From Hylemonella sp. (GTDB lineage Bacteria; Pseudomonadota; Gammaproteobacteria; Burkholderiales; Burkholderiaceae_C), in NCBI GenBank assembly GCA_030680575.1, contig JAUXVI010000026.1:1-58106 (forward strand): DNA of 58,106 nucleotides. Reading direction: 5' to 3'. This document shows, piece after piece, positions 35,189 through 44,551 of this stretch. The position numbers were made by a program, and so were the translations under genes. Under the pieces are notes generated by a model. The model was not told the DNA's origin, searched no databases, and saw only the letters and a program-made list of their open reading frames with translations. Each line of letters begins with the position of its first letter. Positions within the stretch are counted from its first letter, which is position 1.

Positions 35189-35685
35189 TGCGCCCCCTCC
35201 GCCGCCAGGGGCCGAGTGGGACGCTGGCGACCACCCCTGTGCACGCCATGCACATGCCCGGTAGCTGAGGCCGATGCATCAACGCCCTGGCGACCCCCCA
35301 CCGAGAGCCCTTTCAGGATGCCGCATTGGCTGGCGTCCTGCGCGACGCGGCACTGATCCCGCAAACCCTTGAGTTGGCGCTCCAGGGCGCGCAACTCGCG
35401 AATCCTTTGCGCAACATGGCCAATGTGTTCATCCAGCAAGGTGTTGACTTCGCCGCAGTTCTCTGACGGCGCGTCCTTGAAACGCAGCAGGGTGCGGATC
35501 TCGTCGAGTGTCATGTCCAGGCCCCGGCAATGGCGTATGAACGCCAGGCGCTCGGCATGCGTGTCGTTGTAAATCCGGTAATTGCCCTCGGTTCGGGCAG
35601 TCTGCGGCAACAGGCCTTCGCGCTCGTAGTAGCGAATGGTCTCTACCTGCGTCTGCGTGGCACGTGCCAGTTCACCAATCTTCAT
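35185..35685 (-). CDS. MerR-family metal sensor, CadR/PbrR type
   Basis: This 166-residue regulator starts MKIGELARATQTQVETIRYYEREGLL, the MerR helix-turn-helix, and has Cys77, Cys112 and Cys121 at the positions of the CadR/PbrR metal-binding cysteines (SENCGEV, DQCRVAQDASQCGIL). A short C-terminal tail includes GHVHGVH. Such proteins bind the spacer of a stretched sigma70 promoter and activate it when Cd, Pb or Zn is bound. The ATG at 35685 immediately follows a repeat element (35686-35808), so promoter and operator may have been rebuilt. It is coupled to the DMT exporter gene. Confidence 0.88.
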   Translation of the reverse strand: MKIGELARATQTQVETIRYYEREGLLPQTARTEGNYRIYNDTHAERLAFIRHCRGLDMTLDEIRTLLRFKDAPSENCGEVNTLLDEHIGHVAQRIRELRALERQLKGLRDQCRVAQDASQCGILKGLSVGGRQGVDASASATGHVHGVHRGGRQRPTRPLAAEGAQ

Positions 35686-35808
35686 CCGAGATTGTCCAAT
35701 AGCCAAAAAAAACTGTCATTGCGGGCTTGACCCGCAATCCATGTGTGAAGCGGTCCCTGCATGGATCGCGGCTTTCGCCGGGATGACAGCCCTAATGGAC
35801 AATCTCGG
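35686..35808. mobile_element. MITE-like element with 17-bp terminal inverted repeats
   Basis: CCGAGATTGTCCAATAG (35686-35702) and CTAATGGACAATCTCGG (35792-35808) are inverted repeats with one mismatch that bound a 123-bp element. Inside are a TGTCAT...ATGACA pair, a hairpin GCGGGCTTGACCCGC and the sequence ATCCATG...CATGGAT. From memory the interior (TGTCATTGCGGGCTTGACCCGCAATCC) is a very common dispersed repeat in proteobacteria, often translated as xWIAGQARND. The left border touches the merR start codon. No target duplication could be defined. Confidence 0.6.
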
Positions 35809-35949
35809 TTGATTCCTTGGCGGGACAAGCGGGTTCGTATCAACATGCGACTCCATTGTAGGCATGGCACGCTTGAGCAGCTACGGAGTTTGGCCCGGCC
35901 CCCGATCCACTCTAGTTAAAATGCCCGTTTACCGATTAATTGCTCGCTC
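35809..35949 (+). promoter_or_regulatory. dapA upstream region with candidate -10 (35917-35922)
   Basis: This gap between the repeat element and dapA shows no gene. TAAAAT at 35917-35922 stands 27 nt before the ATG and is a plausible -10; a matching -35 is not convincing (TTGGCC is 21 nt upstream). No clear Shine-Dalgarno precedes dapA. Confidence 0.35.
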
Positions 35950-36858
35950 ATGACATCTCCAACCGGCCCAATCCGAGGCAGCATCGTCGCCCTGGTGACC
36001 CCCCTGCATGACGATGGCAGCGTGGACTACCCGACGCTGCGCAAGCTGATCGACTGGCACATTGCCGAGGGCACCGACTGCATTGGCGTGGTCGGCACCA
36101 CCGGCGAGTCGCCCACGGTCACGGTGGCGGAACACTGCGAGATCATCCGGGTCGCGGTGGAACAGGCCAAGACCCACGGCGACAAACGCGTGCCCATCAT
36201 GGCCGGCTGCGGCGCCAATTCCACCGCCGAGGCGATCGAGCTGGCGCGTTTTGCCAGGCGAGTCGGCGCCGACTGCCAGTTGCAGGTGGTGCCCTACTAC
36301 AACAAACCCACACAAGAAGGCCAGTACCTTCACTTCAAGGCGATTGCCCAAGCCGTCGGTGATCTGCCCATGGTGCTGTACAACGTGCCCGGCCGCACAG
36401 TGGCGGACATGGCGCATGACACCGTGCTGCGTCTGGCCCAAATCCCGGGCATCGTCGGCATCAAGGAGGCCACTGGCAACATTGACCGTGCCCAGTGGCT
36501 GATCCGCGAGGCACCCAAGCACTTCTCGATCTATTCCGGCGACGACCCCACCGCTGTCGCGCTCATGCTGTGCGGCGGTCATGGCAACGTCAGCGTCACC
36601 GCCAACGTGGCGCCCCGGCGCATGCATGAACTGTGCGCAGCCGCCATCGCCGGCGATGTCCAGCGCGCCATGGCGCTACAGTTCGCACTGATGCCCTTGC
36701 ACAAACACCTGTTCGTTGAAGCCAACCCGATCCCCGTGAAATGGGCCATGGCACGCATGAAGCTGTGCGGTAGTGCCTTGCGCCTGCCGATGACCCCGCT
36801 CACCCAGCCCAACCAGGCTGTGGTCGAAAGCGCCCTGCGCGCTTGCGACCTGATCTGA
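35950..36858 (+). CDS. dapA: 4-hydroxy-tetrahydrodipicolinate synthase
   Basis: This 302-residue class I aldolase-fold enzyme condenses pyruvate and aspartate semialdehyde in the lysine/DAP pathway. The Schiff-base lysine is Lys172 in IVGIKEATG. Other motifs are GTTGESPT, the [12 protein letters not shown] segment and YNVPGRT. Length is normal. The stop is followed after 29 nt by bamC, the same dapA-bamC (nlpB/dapX) order as in E. coli. Confidence 0.97.
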   Translation: MTSPTGPIRGSIVALVTPLHDDGSVDYPTLRKLIDWHIAEGTDCIGVVGTTGESPTVTVAEHCEIIRVAVEQAKTHGDKRVPIMAGCGANSTAEAIELARFARRVGADCQLQVVPYYNKPTQEGQYLHFKAIAQAVGDLPMVLYNVPGRTVADMAHDTVLRLAQIPGIVGIKEATGNIDRAQWLIREAPKHFSIYSGDDPTAVALMLCGGHGNVSVTANVAPRRMHELCAAAIAGDVQRAMALQFALMPLHKHLFVEANPIPVKWAMARMKLCGSALRLPMTPLTQPNQAVVESALRACDLI

Positions 36859-36887
36859 CCCCCACTTTTTCTCCCAAGGAATCATTT

Positions 36888-37970
36888 GTGAATCAAATTT
36901 CTAGACTGGCATTGCTGGGTATCACCGTGGCACTGGGCGCGTGCTCGGTGCTCGAAGGCGACAAGATCGACTACCGCAGCTCCGGCAAAGGCCCGTCACT
37001 GGAGGTCCCCCCCGATCTGACTCAACTGTCCCGCGACGGCCGCTACACCGTCGCCGGTGGCGCGGTCAGCGCGTCAAGCTACCAGACCACCAGCACCGGC
37101 GCGCCCGGTGCACCCACCGCGCTGTCCGCCGCGGGCGACGTGCGCATGGAGCGCGCTGGCTCACAGCGTTGGCTGGTGGTCAACCGCCCGGCCGACCAAC
37201 TGTGGGGCCCGACACGCGACTTCTGGCAAGAGAACGGCTTCCTGCTGGCCCAGGAGCAGGCCAATCTGGGCATCATGGAAACCGACTGGGCCGAGAACCG
37301 CGCCAAGCTGCCCAACGACCTGATCCGCAATGCCCTGGGCAAGGTGTTGGACTCGTTCTACTCCACCGGCGAACGTGACAGGTTCCGCACGCGGCTGGAA
37401 CGCAATGCCAGTGGCGGCACTGAAATCTACATCAGCCATCGCGGCATGGTCGAGGTCTACACCACCAATCTCAAGGATCAAACGGTGTGGCAACCGCGCC
37501 CCGCCGATCCCGAGCTTGAGGCCGAATTTCTGCGACGCCTGCTGGTGAAACTGGGACTGCCCGCGGAACAGGCCAAGCAGGCCGTAGCCGCCACCACGCC
37601 GACCAAGGAAGCCGCCCGAGTCACCACCGCGCAAGGGCAGTCGGCCGTCCAGTTGGATGACGGGTTTGACCGCGCCTGGCGCCGGGTGGGCCTGGCGCTG
37701 GACCGCACCGGCTTTACCGTCGAAGACCGCGACCGCGCTCAAGGCATCTACTTCGTGCGTTATGTCGAGCCCGGATCGGAAAAGAGCGGTGGCAGCTTCT
37801 TCGGCAAGCTGTTTGGTGGCGACAGCGGTGGCACACCGCTAAAGTACCGCGTTCTGGTGCGCAGCCAGGGCGAGTCGAGCACCGTTTCGGTACTGGACGA
37901 CAAGGGCCAACCCGACACCACGGCCAACGCCCAACGCATCCTCAAACTGCTGGCCGACGACCTCAAATAG
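36888..37970 (+). CDS. bamC: outer membrane assembly lipoprotein BamC
   Basis: This 360-residue lipoprotein of the BAM outer-membrane assembly complex is encoded from GTG 36888, which has AAGGA 7 nt upstream. The signal ends LGACS with acylation at Cys19, followed by the conserved unstructured EGDKIDYRSSGKGPSLEVPPDLTQL segment and two helix-grip domains (about residues 90-200 and 235-350). An upstream in-frame ATG inside dapA would not give a lipobox at the right distance. Operon with dapA is conserved. Confidence 0.92.
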   Translation: MNQISRLALLGITVALGACSVLEGDKIDYRSSGKGPSLEVPPDLTQLSRDGRYTVAGGAVSASSYQTTSTGAPGAPTALSAAGDVRMERAGSQRWLVVNRPADQLWGPTRDFWQENGFLLAQEQANLGIMETDWAENRAKLPNDLIRNALGKVLDSFYSTGERDRFRTRLERNASGGTEIYISHRGMVEVYTTNLKDQTVWQPRPADPELEAEFLRRLLVKLGLPAEQAKQAVAATTPTKEAARVTTAQGQSAVQLDDGFDRAWRRVGLALDRTGFTVEDRDRAQGIYFVRYVEPGSEKSGGSFFGKLFGGDSGGTPLKYRVLVRSQGESSTVSVLDDKGQPDTTANAQRILKLLADDLK

Positions 37971-38009
37971 CCGCTCCGGCACAAGCAAGCACCACCCGGC
38001 GCGGCCGCA

Positions 38010-39113
38010 TCAGCCCCCGGGTGCCTGCAGCGCCCAATCGATGTGTTCGCGCAGCAAGGGGCTGGCGGTTGCCTGGGCCTGCGTCAACGCACAACGGATT
38101 GCCACCAGTTCCGCCTCCTGCGGGGCCGAGCGCAAGGCATTGCCCAAGGCGACGACGACATTGCGCCGCCAACGTTCGTGCCCAATGCGTCGAATCGGAC
38201 CACCCTCGGTGTAGTGCAGAAACTGGTCTTCAGACCACGCCAACAATTGCAGCAACTGCACACCGCTCAGACCCTCGCGCTCGTCAAAATCGGGCAAGGC
38301 GCTGCGTTGCGCGTATTTGTTCCACGGGCAGATCAGTTGACAGTCATCGCAGCCGTAAATGCGGTTGCCGATCAGGGCGCGCAGCTCCAGCGGGATCGGG
38401 CCCGCATGTTCAATCGTCAGGTACGAAATACAACGCCGCGCATCGAGCCGATAGGGTGCCACGATGGCCTGCGTCGGACACACCTCGATGCAGGCCTGGC
38501 AAGTGCCGCAGTGCGCGCTGAGTGGCTCACTAGGCGGCAAAGGCAAGCTCACATAGATCTCGCCCAGGAAAAACATGCTTCCGGCCTCGCGACTCAACAC
38601 CAACGTGTGTTTGCCGCGCCAGCCCTGGCCGCTGCGCGCCGCCAGCTCCGCCTCCAGCACCGGCGCCGAATCGGTGAAGACACGGTGCCCAAATGGACCA
38701 AGATGCCGCGCAATGCGCTCGCTGAGCTTCTGCAGGCGTTGGCGCATCACCTTGTGGTAGTCCCGCCCCCTGGCATAGACCGACACCACGCCCTCGCCGG
38801 GACGCTTCAGGCGGTCAAACTCGATCACCTGCCAGTTCTGGGGCGTCGCGGCGCTCAGGTAGTCCATGCGCGCGGTGATGACACTGACGGTGCCCGGCAC
38901 CAGCTCGGCCGGGCGCGCGCGCTTGAGGCCATGGGCGGCCATATAACCCATCTCACCGTGGAAGCCACGGGCCAGCCACTCCGTCAAACCGGGCTCTGCG
39001 GTACTCAGATCGACGCCCGTCACGCCAATTTGGGAGAATCCAAGTTCCTGGGCCCAAGCCCGGAATGTGGAAACCAACTGATTACTATCGATTTGAGTGC
39101 TGTGGACCGTCAC
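38010..39113 (-). CDS. queG: epoxyqueuosine reductase
   Basis: This 367-residue cobalamin-dependent enzyme makes queuosine from epoxyqueuosine in tRNA. Visible features are RGRDYHKVMRQRLQKL, VFTDSAPVLE, and the two [4Fe-4S] sets CGTCQACIEVCPTQAIV and CDDCQLICPWN. The N-terminus ELGFSQIGVTG aligns with QueG. The GTG at 39113 gives the usual distance to that block; an upstream ATG exists but lies in tsaE. It shares its first 12 bp with the divergent tsaE start (39102), which is unusual. Confidence 0.93.
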   Translation of the reverse strand: MTVHSTQIDSNQLVSTFRAWAQELGFSQIGVTGVDLSTAEPGLTEWLARGFHGEMGYMAAHGLKRARPAELVPGTVSVITARMDYLSAATPQNWQVIEFDRLKRPGEGVVSVYARGRDYHKVMRQRLQKLSERIARHLGPFGHRVFTDSAPVLEAELAARSGQGWRGKHTLVLSREAGSMFFLGEIYVSLPLPPSEPLSAHCGTCQACIEVCPTQAIVAPYRLDARRCISYLTIEHAGPIPLELRALIGNRIYGCDDCQLICPWNKYAQRSALPDFDEREGLSGVQLLQLLAWSEDQFLHYTEGGPIRRIGHERWRRNVVVALGNALRSAPQEAELVAIRCALTQAQATASPLLREHIDWALQAPGG

Positions 39114-39608
39114 CCCCCGATTGTAAAAACCTTGTGCTGGCAGGACGAGGCGGCCACGCGCGCCTTTGCTCAAGCCCTCGCGCGGCAGCCTCAGTTGGGC
39201 CGTGCCTTGATTGCGCTACGGGGTGATCTGGGGGCCGGCAAGACCACATTCGTGCGCCACCTGCTGCACGCCCTGGGCGTGCGTGGTCGTATCAAGAGTC
39301 CCACCTACGCGGTGGTCGAACCCTACGAATTGCCGACGCTGGCGATCTGGCACTTTGACTTCTATCGTTTCTCCGATCCGCGCGAATGGGAAGACGCGGG
39401 CTTTCGCGATATCTTCGCCAGCCCGGGCCTGAAGCTGGTGGAGTGGCCAGACAAGGCCGCAGGCATGTTACCCAGCCCGGACCTGACGATTCACATGTCG
39501 TGCAGCAGCGAGGATGCGCGCGAAGTTACCCTCACCGCCGAGTCCGCGCTTGGCGCCGGCCTGCTTAAGGGTATGCGCGGGAACGGCGCCGCTCAGGATC
39601 GGCCATGA
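39102..39608 (+). CDS. tsaE: tRNA threonylcarbamoyladenosine biosynthesis ATPase TsaE
   Basis: This 168-residue ATPase cycles the TsaBD complex that makes t6A37 on ANN-decoding tRNAs. P-loop GDLGAGKTT, then KSPTYAVVEPYE and LAIWHFDFYRFSDPREWEDAGFRD, with EWPDKA near the end, are diagnostic. The best start is GTG 39102, or a TTG 10 codons in. GTG gives the family length but overlaps the divergent queG start by 12 bp. It is followed after 61 nt by amiC, a common neighbour order. Confidence 0.9.
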   Translation: MDRHPPIVKTLCWQDEAATRAFAQALARQPQLGRALIALRGDLGAGKTTFVRHLLHALGVRGRIKSPTYAVVEPYELPTLAIWHFDFYRFSDPREWEDAGFRDIFASPGLKLVEWPDKAAGMLPSPDLTIHMSCSSEDAREVTLTAESALGAGLLKGMRGNGAAQDRP

Positions 39609-39669
39609 GCGGCGCGCCGAGCCGCATTGGGCATGCTCGCACCACAGTGCGCAGCACGAAGGTACTCCA

Positions 39670-41007
39670 GTGAAGCGCCGCCGCTTGCTGCAATCCGGCT
39701 CGCTGGTGCTGTTGCTGGGCGTTCAGGAGTTGGCGCGTGGCGCCACGATTTTGGCGGTGCGCGTGTGGCCCGCGCCAGACTACTCGCGTGTCACGATCGA
39801 GTCTGACCAGCGACTCAAGACCTCGCAGTTGTTCGTCAGCAACCCGCCGCGCCTGGCGGTCGACATCGAGGGCGTTGAGCTCAACCCCGCCCTGCGCGAA
39901 CTGGTGGCCAAGGTCCGGGCGGACGACCCGAACATCGCCGGCATCCGGGTCGGTCAATTCTCGCCTACCGTGGTGCGTCTGGTGGTCGACCTGAAGCAGG
40001 CCATCGCACCCCAGGTCTTCACCCTGACGCCGGTGGCGGCCTACCAGCATCGGCTGGTGTTCGACCTCTATCCAACCCAGGTATTGGACCCACTGGAGGC
40101 GCTGATCGCCGAACGCCTGCGCGACCAGGGCGCCGCCACCCAGGTCAGTCCGACCGAGCCCCCTCAGGCCAGCAAAGATCCCTTGGGCGAGCTGATTGCG
40201 CAACATGCCGGCAAGCCCGCCTCCGCACCGCGTGCCGCAGCGCCGGCGCCCCACGCGGCGAGCCCGACTGCAGGCAAGACCGACCGGCTGATCATCATCG
40301 CCCTGGACCCTGGCCACGGCGGCGAAGACCCTGGCGCGATCGGCCCGGGCGGCACGCGCGAGAAGGACGTGGTGCTGAGCATCGCGCACCGCCTGCGCGA
40401 CCGCATCAACGCGACTTCGGTCAATGGCAACGCGATGCGCGCCTACCTCACGCGTGACGCGGACTTCTTTGTACCCCTGCATGTGCGGGTGCAGAAGGCG
40501 CAACGGGTGCAGGCCGACCTGTTCATCAGCATTCATGCCGACGCATTTTTCACACCGCGCCCCCAAGGCGCCAGCATCTTTGCCCTCAGCCAGGGCGGCG
40601 CATCCAGCAGCGCGGCACGCTGGATGGCCGACAAGGAAAACCGGGCCGACCAGGTGGGCGGGCTCAACGTGAAGGCCAAGGACGCACAGGTTCGCCGCGC
40701 ATTGCTGGACATGAGCACGACCGCGCAGATCAATGACAGTCTCAAATTGGGCGGCGCCATGCTGGGCGAGATTGGGCGCGTCGGCAAGCTACACAAACCA
40801 CGGGTGGAACAGGCCGGTTTCGCGGTGCTTAAAGCGCCCGATATACCCAGCGTGCTGGTGGAATCCGCATTCATCAGCAACCCCGATGAAGAGGCCAAAC
40901 TCAACAGCGAGGCCTACCAGGAACAATTGGCAGACGCCTTGATGCGCGGCATTGAGCGTTATTTCGCCAAGAACCCACCGCTGGCGCGCAACCGGGTGGT
41001 GAGTTAA
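39670..41007 (+). CDS. amiC: N-acetylmuramoyl-L-alanine amidase, AMIN domain, Tat-exported
   Basis: This 445-residue periplasmic amidase splits daughter cells by cutting the peptide from muramic acid. A twin-arginine signal is present at the start ([16 protein letters not shown]), followed by an AMIN peptidoglycan-binding domain (about residues 25-130). An Ala/Pro linker precedes the Amidase_3 domain with [15 protein letters not shown] (zinc His and Glu), SIHADAF and [11 protein letters not shown]. The start GTG 39670 has a weak ribosome binding site but gives the Tat signal. Follows tsaE as in E. coli (yjeE-amiB region). Its stop overlaps the convergent oxidase gene in TTAA. Confidence 0.9.
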   Translation: MKRRRLLQSGSLVLLLGVQELARGATILAVRVWPAPDYSRVTIESDQRLKTSQLFVSNPPRLAVDIEGVELNPALRELVAKVRADDPNIAGIRVGQFSPTVVRLVVDLKQAIAPQVFTLTPVAAYQHRLVFDLYPTQVLDPLEALIAERLRDQGAATQVSPTEPPQASKDPLGELIAQHAGKPASAPRAAAPAPHAASPTAGKTDRLIIIALDPGHGGEDPGAIGPGGTREKDVVLSIAHRLRDRINATSVNGNAMRAYLTRDADFFVPLHVRVQKAQRVQADLFISIHADAFFTPRPQGASIFALSQGGASSSAARWMADKENRADQVGGLNVKAKDAQVRRALLDMSTTAQINDSLKLGGAMLGEIGRVGKLHKPRVEQAGFAVLKAPDIPSVLVESAFISNPDEEAKLNSEAYQEQLADALMRGIERYFAKNPPLARNRVVS

Positions 41008-42098
41008 ACCAGCAAGCGCACGTAGTCCCCCATCGCCAGGGCACTGGTCAGGCCTGGTGACTCGATGCCAAACAGGTTGACCAGGCCCGCCAGACCGTGC
41101 TGCGCCGGGCCCTGGATCAAGAAGTCACGCCCGGACTCTTCAGGGCCGTGAATCTTGGGGCGCATGCCGGCATAGCCCGGCTGCAGCGCACCGTCTGGCA
41201 GGGCCGGCCAGTAGTTTCGGATGTCTGCATAAAAGCCCGCCGCACGCGCGGGGTCCACCTGCAAGTCATCGGCCGACTCCACCCACTGGACATCCGGACC
41301 AAAGCGAGCTTGGCCGCCCAGGTCCAGCGTCAGGTGCACACCCAGTCCCCCCGCCTGCGGCACCGGATAAATCAGGTGCGAAAAAGGCGCGCGCCCCGTC
41401 AGCGTGAAGTAGTTGCCCTTTGCCCAGCCGGTGCGCGGCACGCAGGCCGGGCTCAGCCCCTGGCAGCGCGACGCCAGCGCCGGCGCGTGCAGGCCAGCGG
41501 CATTGACGACGCTGCGCGCGGCCAGCCGGGTTCCGTCCTCTGCTATCACAACAATAGCGTCTGGCGTCCACGCCATGGATGCCACCGGCGTGTTGAGCGC
41601 CACCATGCCGCTGGCATTCTCCAGATCGCCTTGCAGCGACAGCATCAGCGCGTGGCTGTCCACTATTCCCGTGCTCGGCGACAGGACCGCCGCATGGCAC
41701 GCAAGCTCGGGCTCCAGGGCGCGCGCCTGCTCGGCGCTCAGCCAACGCAAGTCATCGACGCCGTTGGCCTTCGCCTGTTCGACCAGAGCCATTAGCCGGT
41801 CCTGCTGCGCGGGGGCCGTTGCCACGATCAGCTTGCCGCAGCGCCGGTGTCCAATGCCGCGCTCGGCGCAGTAGGCATACAGCATGGCCTTGCCCCGAAC
41901 ACACAGCGCGGCCTTGAGTGAGCCGCTCTGGTAGTAGATCCCGGCATGAATGACCTCGCTGTTGCGCGAGCTGATGCCGGTGCCAATCGCCGCGGCGCTC
42001 TCCAGCACCATCACTTCCCGCCCGGCCAGGGCCAGCGCGCGGGCCACCGACAGGCCCACCACACCGGCGCCTATCACCACGCAGTCAACGGTGTCCAC
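41004..42098 (-). CDS. FAD-dependent oxidoreductase of the L-2-hydroxyglutarate oxidase type
   Basis: This 364-residue DAO-family flavoenzyme starts [23 protein letters not shown] (Rossmann GxGxxG), then [14 protein letters not shown] with the covalent-type His-Ala-Gly region, and [19 protein letters not shown] and [14 protein letters not shown] at the end. This resembles LhgO/L2HGDH-like enzymes oxidising L-2-hydroxyglutarate with electrons to quinone. The start is GTG 42098, because GGGAAG stands just upstream; an alternative GTG at 42128 would overlap the cyclase stop. Downstream of the diguanylate cyclase, with which it may be co-transcribed. Confidence 0.83.
   Translation of the reverse strand: MDTVDCVVIGAGVVGLSVARALALAGREVMVLESAAAIGTGISSRNSEVIHAGIYYQSGSLKAALCVRGKAMLYAYCAERGIGHRRCGKLIVATAPAQQDRLMALVEQAKANGVDDLRWLSAEQARALEPELACHAAVLSPSTGIVDSHALMLSLQGDLENASGMVALNTPVASMAWTPDAIVVIAEDGTRLAARSVVNAAGLHAPALASRCQGLSPACVPRTGWAKGNYFTLTGRAPFSHLIYPVPQAGGLGVHLTLDLGGQARFGPDVQWVESADDLQVDPARAAGFYADIRNYWPALPDGALQPGYAGMRPKIHGPEESGRDFLIQGPAQHGLAGLVNLFGIESPGLTSALAMGDYVRLLV
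41542..41558. repeat. 17-nt GCTAT-N7-ATAGC-type site, copy 5 (perfect arms)
   Basis: GCTATCACAACAATAGC has perfect 5-bp inverted arms with a 7-nt centre, inside the FAD oxidase coding region (segment AIVVIAEDG). It is the best copy of the set. Confidence 0.6.
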
Positions 42099-42108
42099 AA
42101 CTTCCCAA

Positions 42109-44433
42109 TCAGGCGCTATCGAGGTCACTCGACGCCGTGTTGTAAAAGCGCATGGTGTTGCGCCCGGCGCCCTTGGCCTTGTACATCGCATGATCGGCTT
42201 GCTTGAGGATGTCGTCCACCGCGACGGTCACGCCCTTGAACATGACCAGCCCGATGCTGGGCGTGCTGTGGCACACGTGATCGGCCAGCGTGTAGGGCGC
42301 ATTGAGGGCGCTTAAGATCTTCTCGGCCACCGACTGCGCTTGCGCCACGGCCGCCACCTCGTCGATGCTCAACTCCGCCAGCACTACCACGAACTCGTCG
42401 CCGCCCAGTCGCGCCACCGTATCCTGTGCGCGAACATGGGCCATCAGGCGCTGCCCGACGATCTTGAGCAGCAGGTCCCCCGCATCGTGACCCAGCGCGT
42501 CGTTAAGCGACTTGAAATTGTCGATGTCCATGAACAGCACCGCACCAAACTGTCCTCCCCGTGCACTCATCAGCATGGCCCGCTGCAGACGGTCCTCTAA
42601 CAGACGCCGATTGGGCAAGCCAGTTAGCGCATCGTGGAAGGCCAGCCGATGGATTTCCTGCTGGTCCCGCTTGCGCTGGCTGATGTCGCGCGAGATACCC
42701 ATCACGCCGATGACGCGGCCCTGCGGATCACGCATCGCCTTCTTGATTGACTCATACACGCACCGTGACCCATCCACCGCCAGCGTCTTCCAGTCCTCAT
42801 AGACCACCGGCGCATCGGTGGCCATCGCGGCGCGGTCCAGCTCACGAAACAGCGCGGCAGCCTCGGCAGGTACAAAATCGAGGTCGGTCTTGCCGACGAT
42901 CTGCGCGCGCGGTTTGTTCCACAGGCGCTCAAAAGCCGGATTGCAGTCAAGGTACACACCGTCCACGTCCTTGAGCCAGATCATGTCCGGAATAGTCTCG
43001 ATCAGCGTGCGCACGAGTGCCCGGCTCTGCCGCAAATCCACTTCGACGTGCTTGCGCATCGAGATGTCCAGGTGGGTGCCCAGCATACGCACCGCAGCGC
43101 CATTGGCATCACGTTCCATGACTTTTCCGCGTTCCTGGATCCAGACCCAATGCCCTGCCTTATGGCGCATTCGGTACTCGCACTCGCAAAACTCGGTCAC
43201 CCCACTGAAGTGCTTGCTCAAGGCCATGTTCACGCCGGCACGATCATCCGGATGCAACATGGCTTCCCATGCCGCCACGGTCGGTGCAAGCTCACTCAAT
43301 TCATAACCCAGTTGGGCGCACCAACGCTGGTCGCGTACCACCCGCCCTCTGGGCACATGCCAGTCCCACAAACCCAAGTCGGCGCCACCCAACGCAAGTT
43401 CCATGCGTTCGGCGTGTTCGCGCCGCAAGTGCTCGATAGTGGACAGCTCCTGCGCCACCGACTGGCGGCGCTGCTGGCGCAACCACAAACAGGTCGCCAG
43501 GAGGGCGCTGATCAGCAGGTAACTGCCAGCAATCCAGAAGGTCTGGCTCCCCCACAGCGAAAAGACCTGTTCGCGGTCACGCTGCAGGATCAAGGCCAAC
43601 CCGGTTTCGTCGGTTCTGCCAACCTGACTCCAGACACCCACGTGAGCGCCCGACTGACCGGCGCCGAGGCCCCAGCTCACCGGCGAGACGCTGATCCCTT
43701 CACGCCAGCGGTCAAACAAGGGATCACGAATCGTCGTGCTGGGTGCTGTTGAGGCCGTGGCATTGGCGGGGACGGTGAGCCAGATGCGGCCGTCGGCAAA
43801 CGTCAACGCTGCCGTCATGTCCGCGGCATAGGGCGCCGACGCCAGCACACTTGCAAAGAACTGGGCATCAACCACCGCGCTGACCAAGCCGACCACGTGA
43901 CCGCTGGCGTCTTGCACCACCCTGTCGGCAGTCAGGAACCGGCCGTCATTGTGGCGGTAAACCAGGGGCGCCGCCGGAGCAAGACTGGCGGGCGCGGGCT
44001 GCATGGCGCGCTTGAATCCAGCGCTGTCGCGCAGGCTCAGTCCGAGACGTTCGGCCTGGCTGGACTCGACGATCCGACCCTCGCCATCGAGAAGCCGCAA
44101 CTCGCGCAGACCCACCAACAAAGGCACGTAGCGACGCAAGCGCTGTGAGGAACCGGCCGCAGGATCAGCGATAGGGGTGGATTCATCGGCGACGGCGGCC
44201 AGCAGCTTGTCCAGGCGCTGCAACTGCCGCTGCACGCTTGCATCGAGCGAGCGCGCCTGCGCCGACAGACGATCACGCTCCTGGTCCCCGGTCTGGGCAT
44301 AGGAGGTGTAGCGCTCGGCGGCCCACAAGGCCGCCATCGCCAACAGCGCCAGAACCAGGAACACCCACTCTCGAAAGACACGGCCCCTGGCCGCTGCGGC
44401 GGCGGGGCTGTCGGGCGACGGCATGGCGGTCAT
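42109..44433 (-). CDS. membrane diguanylate cyclase with PAS sensors
   Basis: This 774-residue signalling protein has one N-terminal helix ([16 protein letters not shown]), a periplasmic sensor region (about residues 40-295, Cache-like), a second helix ([20 protein letters not shown]), two PAS/PAC modules (about 335-600) and a GGDEF domain (about 610-774). The active site RLGGDEF is intact, preceded by RAQD, an RxxD inhibitory site five residues upstream, so feedback by cyclic di-GMP is expected. No EAL domain. The downstream FAD oxidase starts 10 nt after the stop. Confidence 0.94.
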   Translation of the reverse strand: MTAMPSPDSPAAAAARGRVFREWVFLVLALLAMAALWAAERYTSYAQTGDQERDRLSAQARSLDASVQRQLQRLDKLLAAVADESTPIADPAAGSSQRLRRYVPLLVGLRELRLLDGEGRIVESSQAERLGLSLRDSAGFKRAMQPAPASLAPAAPLVYRHNDGRFLTADRVVQDASGHVVGLVSAVVDAQFFASVLASAPYAADMTAALTFADGRIWLTVPANATASTAPSTTIRDPLFDRWREGISVSPVSWGLGAGQSGAHVGVWSQVGRTDETGLALILQRDREQVFSLWGSQTFWIAGSYLLISALLATCLWLRQQRRQSVAQELSTIEHLRREHAERMELALGGADLGLWDWHVPRGRVVRDQRWCAQLGYELSELAPTVAAWEAMLHPDDRAGVNMALSKHFSGVTEFCECEYRMRHKAGHWVWIQERGKVMERDANGAAVRMLGTHLDISMRKHVEVDLRQSRALVRTLIETIPDMIWLKDVDGVYLDCNPAFERLWNKPRAQIVGKTDLDFVPAEAAALFRELDRAAMATDAPVVYEDWKTLAVDGSRCVYESIKKAMRDPQGRVIGVMGISRDISQRKRDQQEIHRLAFHDALTGLPNRRLLEDRLQRAMLMSARGGQFGAVLFMDIDNFKSLNDALGHDAGDLLLKIVGQRLMAHVRAQDTVARLGGDEFVVVLAELSIDEVAAVAQAQSVAEKILSALNAPYTLADHVCHSTPSIGLVMFKGVTVAVDDILKQADHAMYKAKGAGRNTMRFYNTASSDLDSA

Positions 44434-44551
44434 GTTGGAGATGGGCTAGGCGCTCATCTTACCGCCTGCCCGCGCAGCACCCGCATGCATCCATCGGCTG
44501 ACGCTGAGGCTGAGGCTGAGGATGTGGCGGCAGGGTGATGCCGCCACCATT

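Noticed and set aside
42302..43752. Plus-strand frames inside the diguanylate cyclase gene
   Set aside because: The minus strand encodes PAS and GGDEF motifs throughout; the plus-strand frames are shadows.
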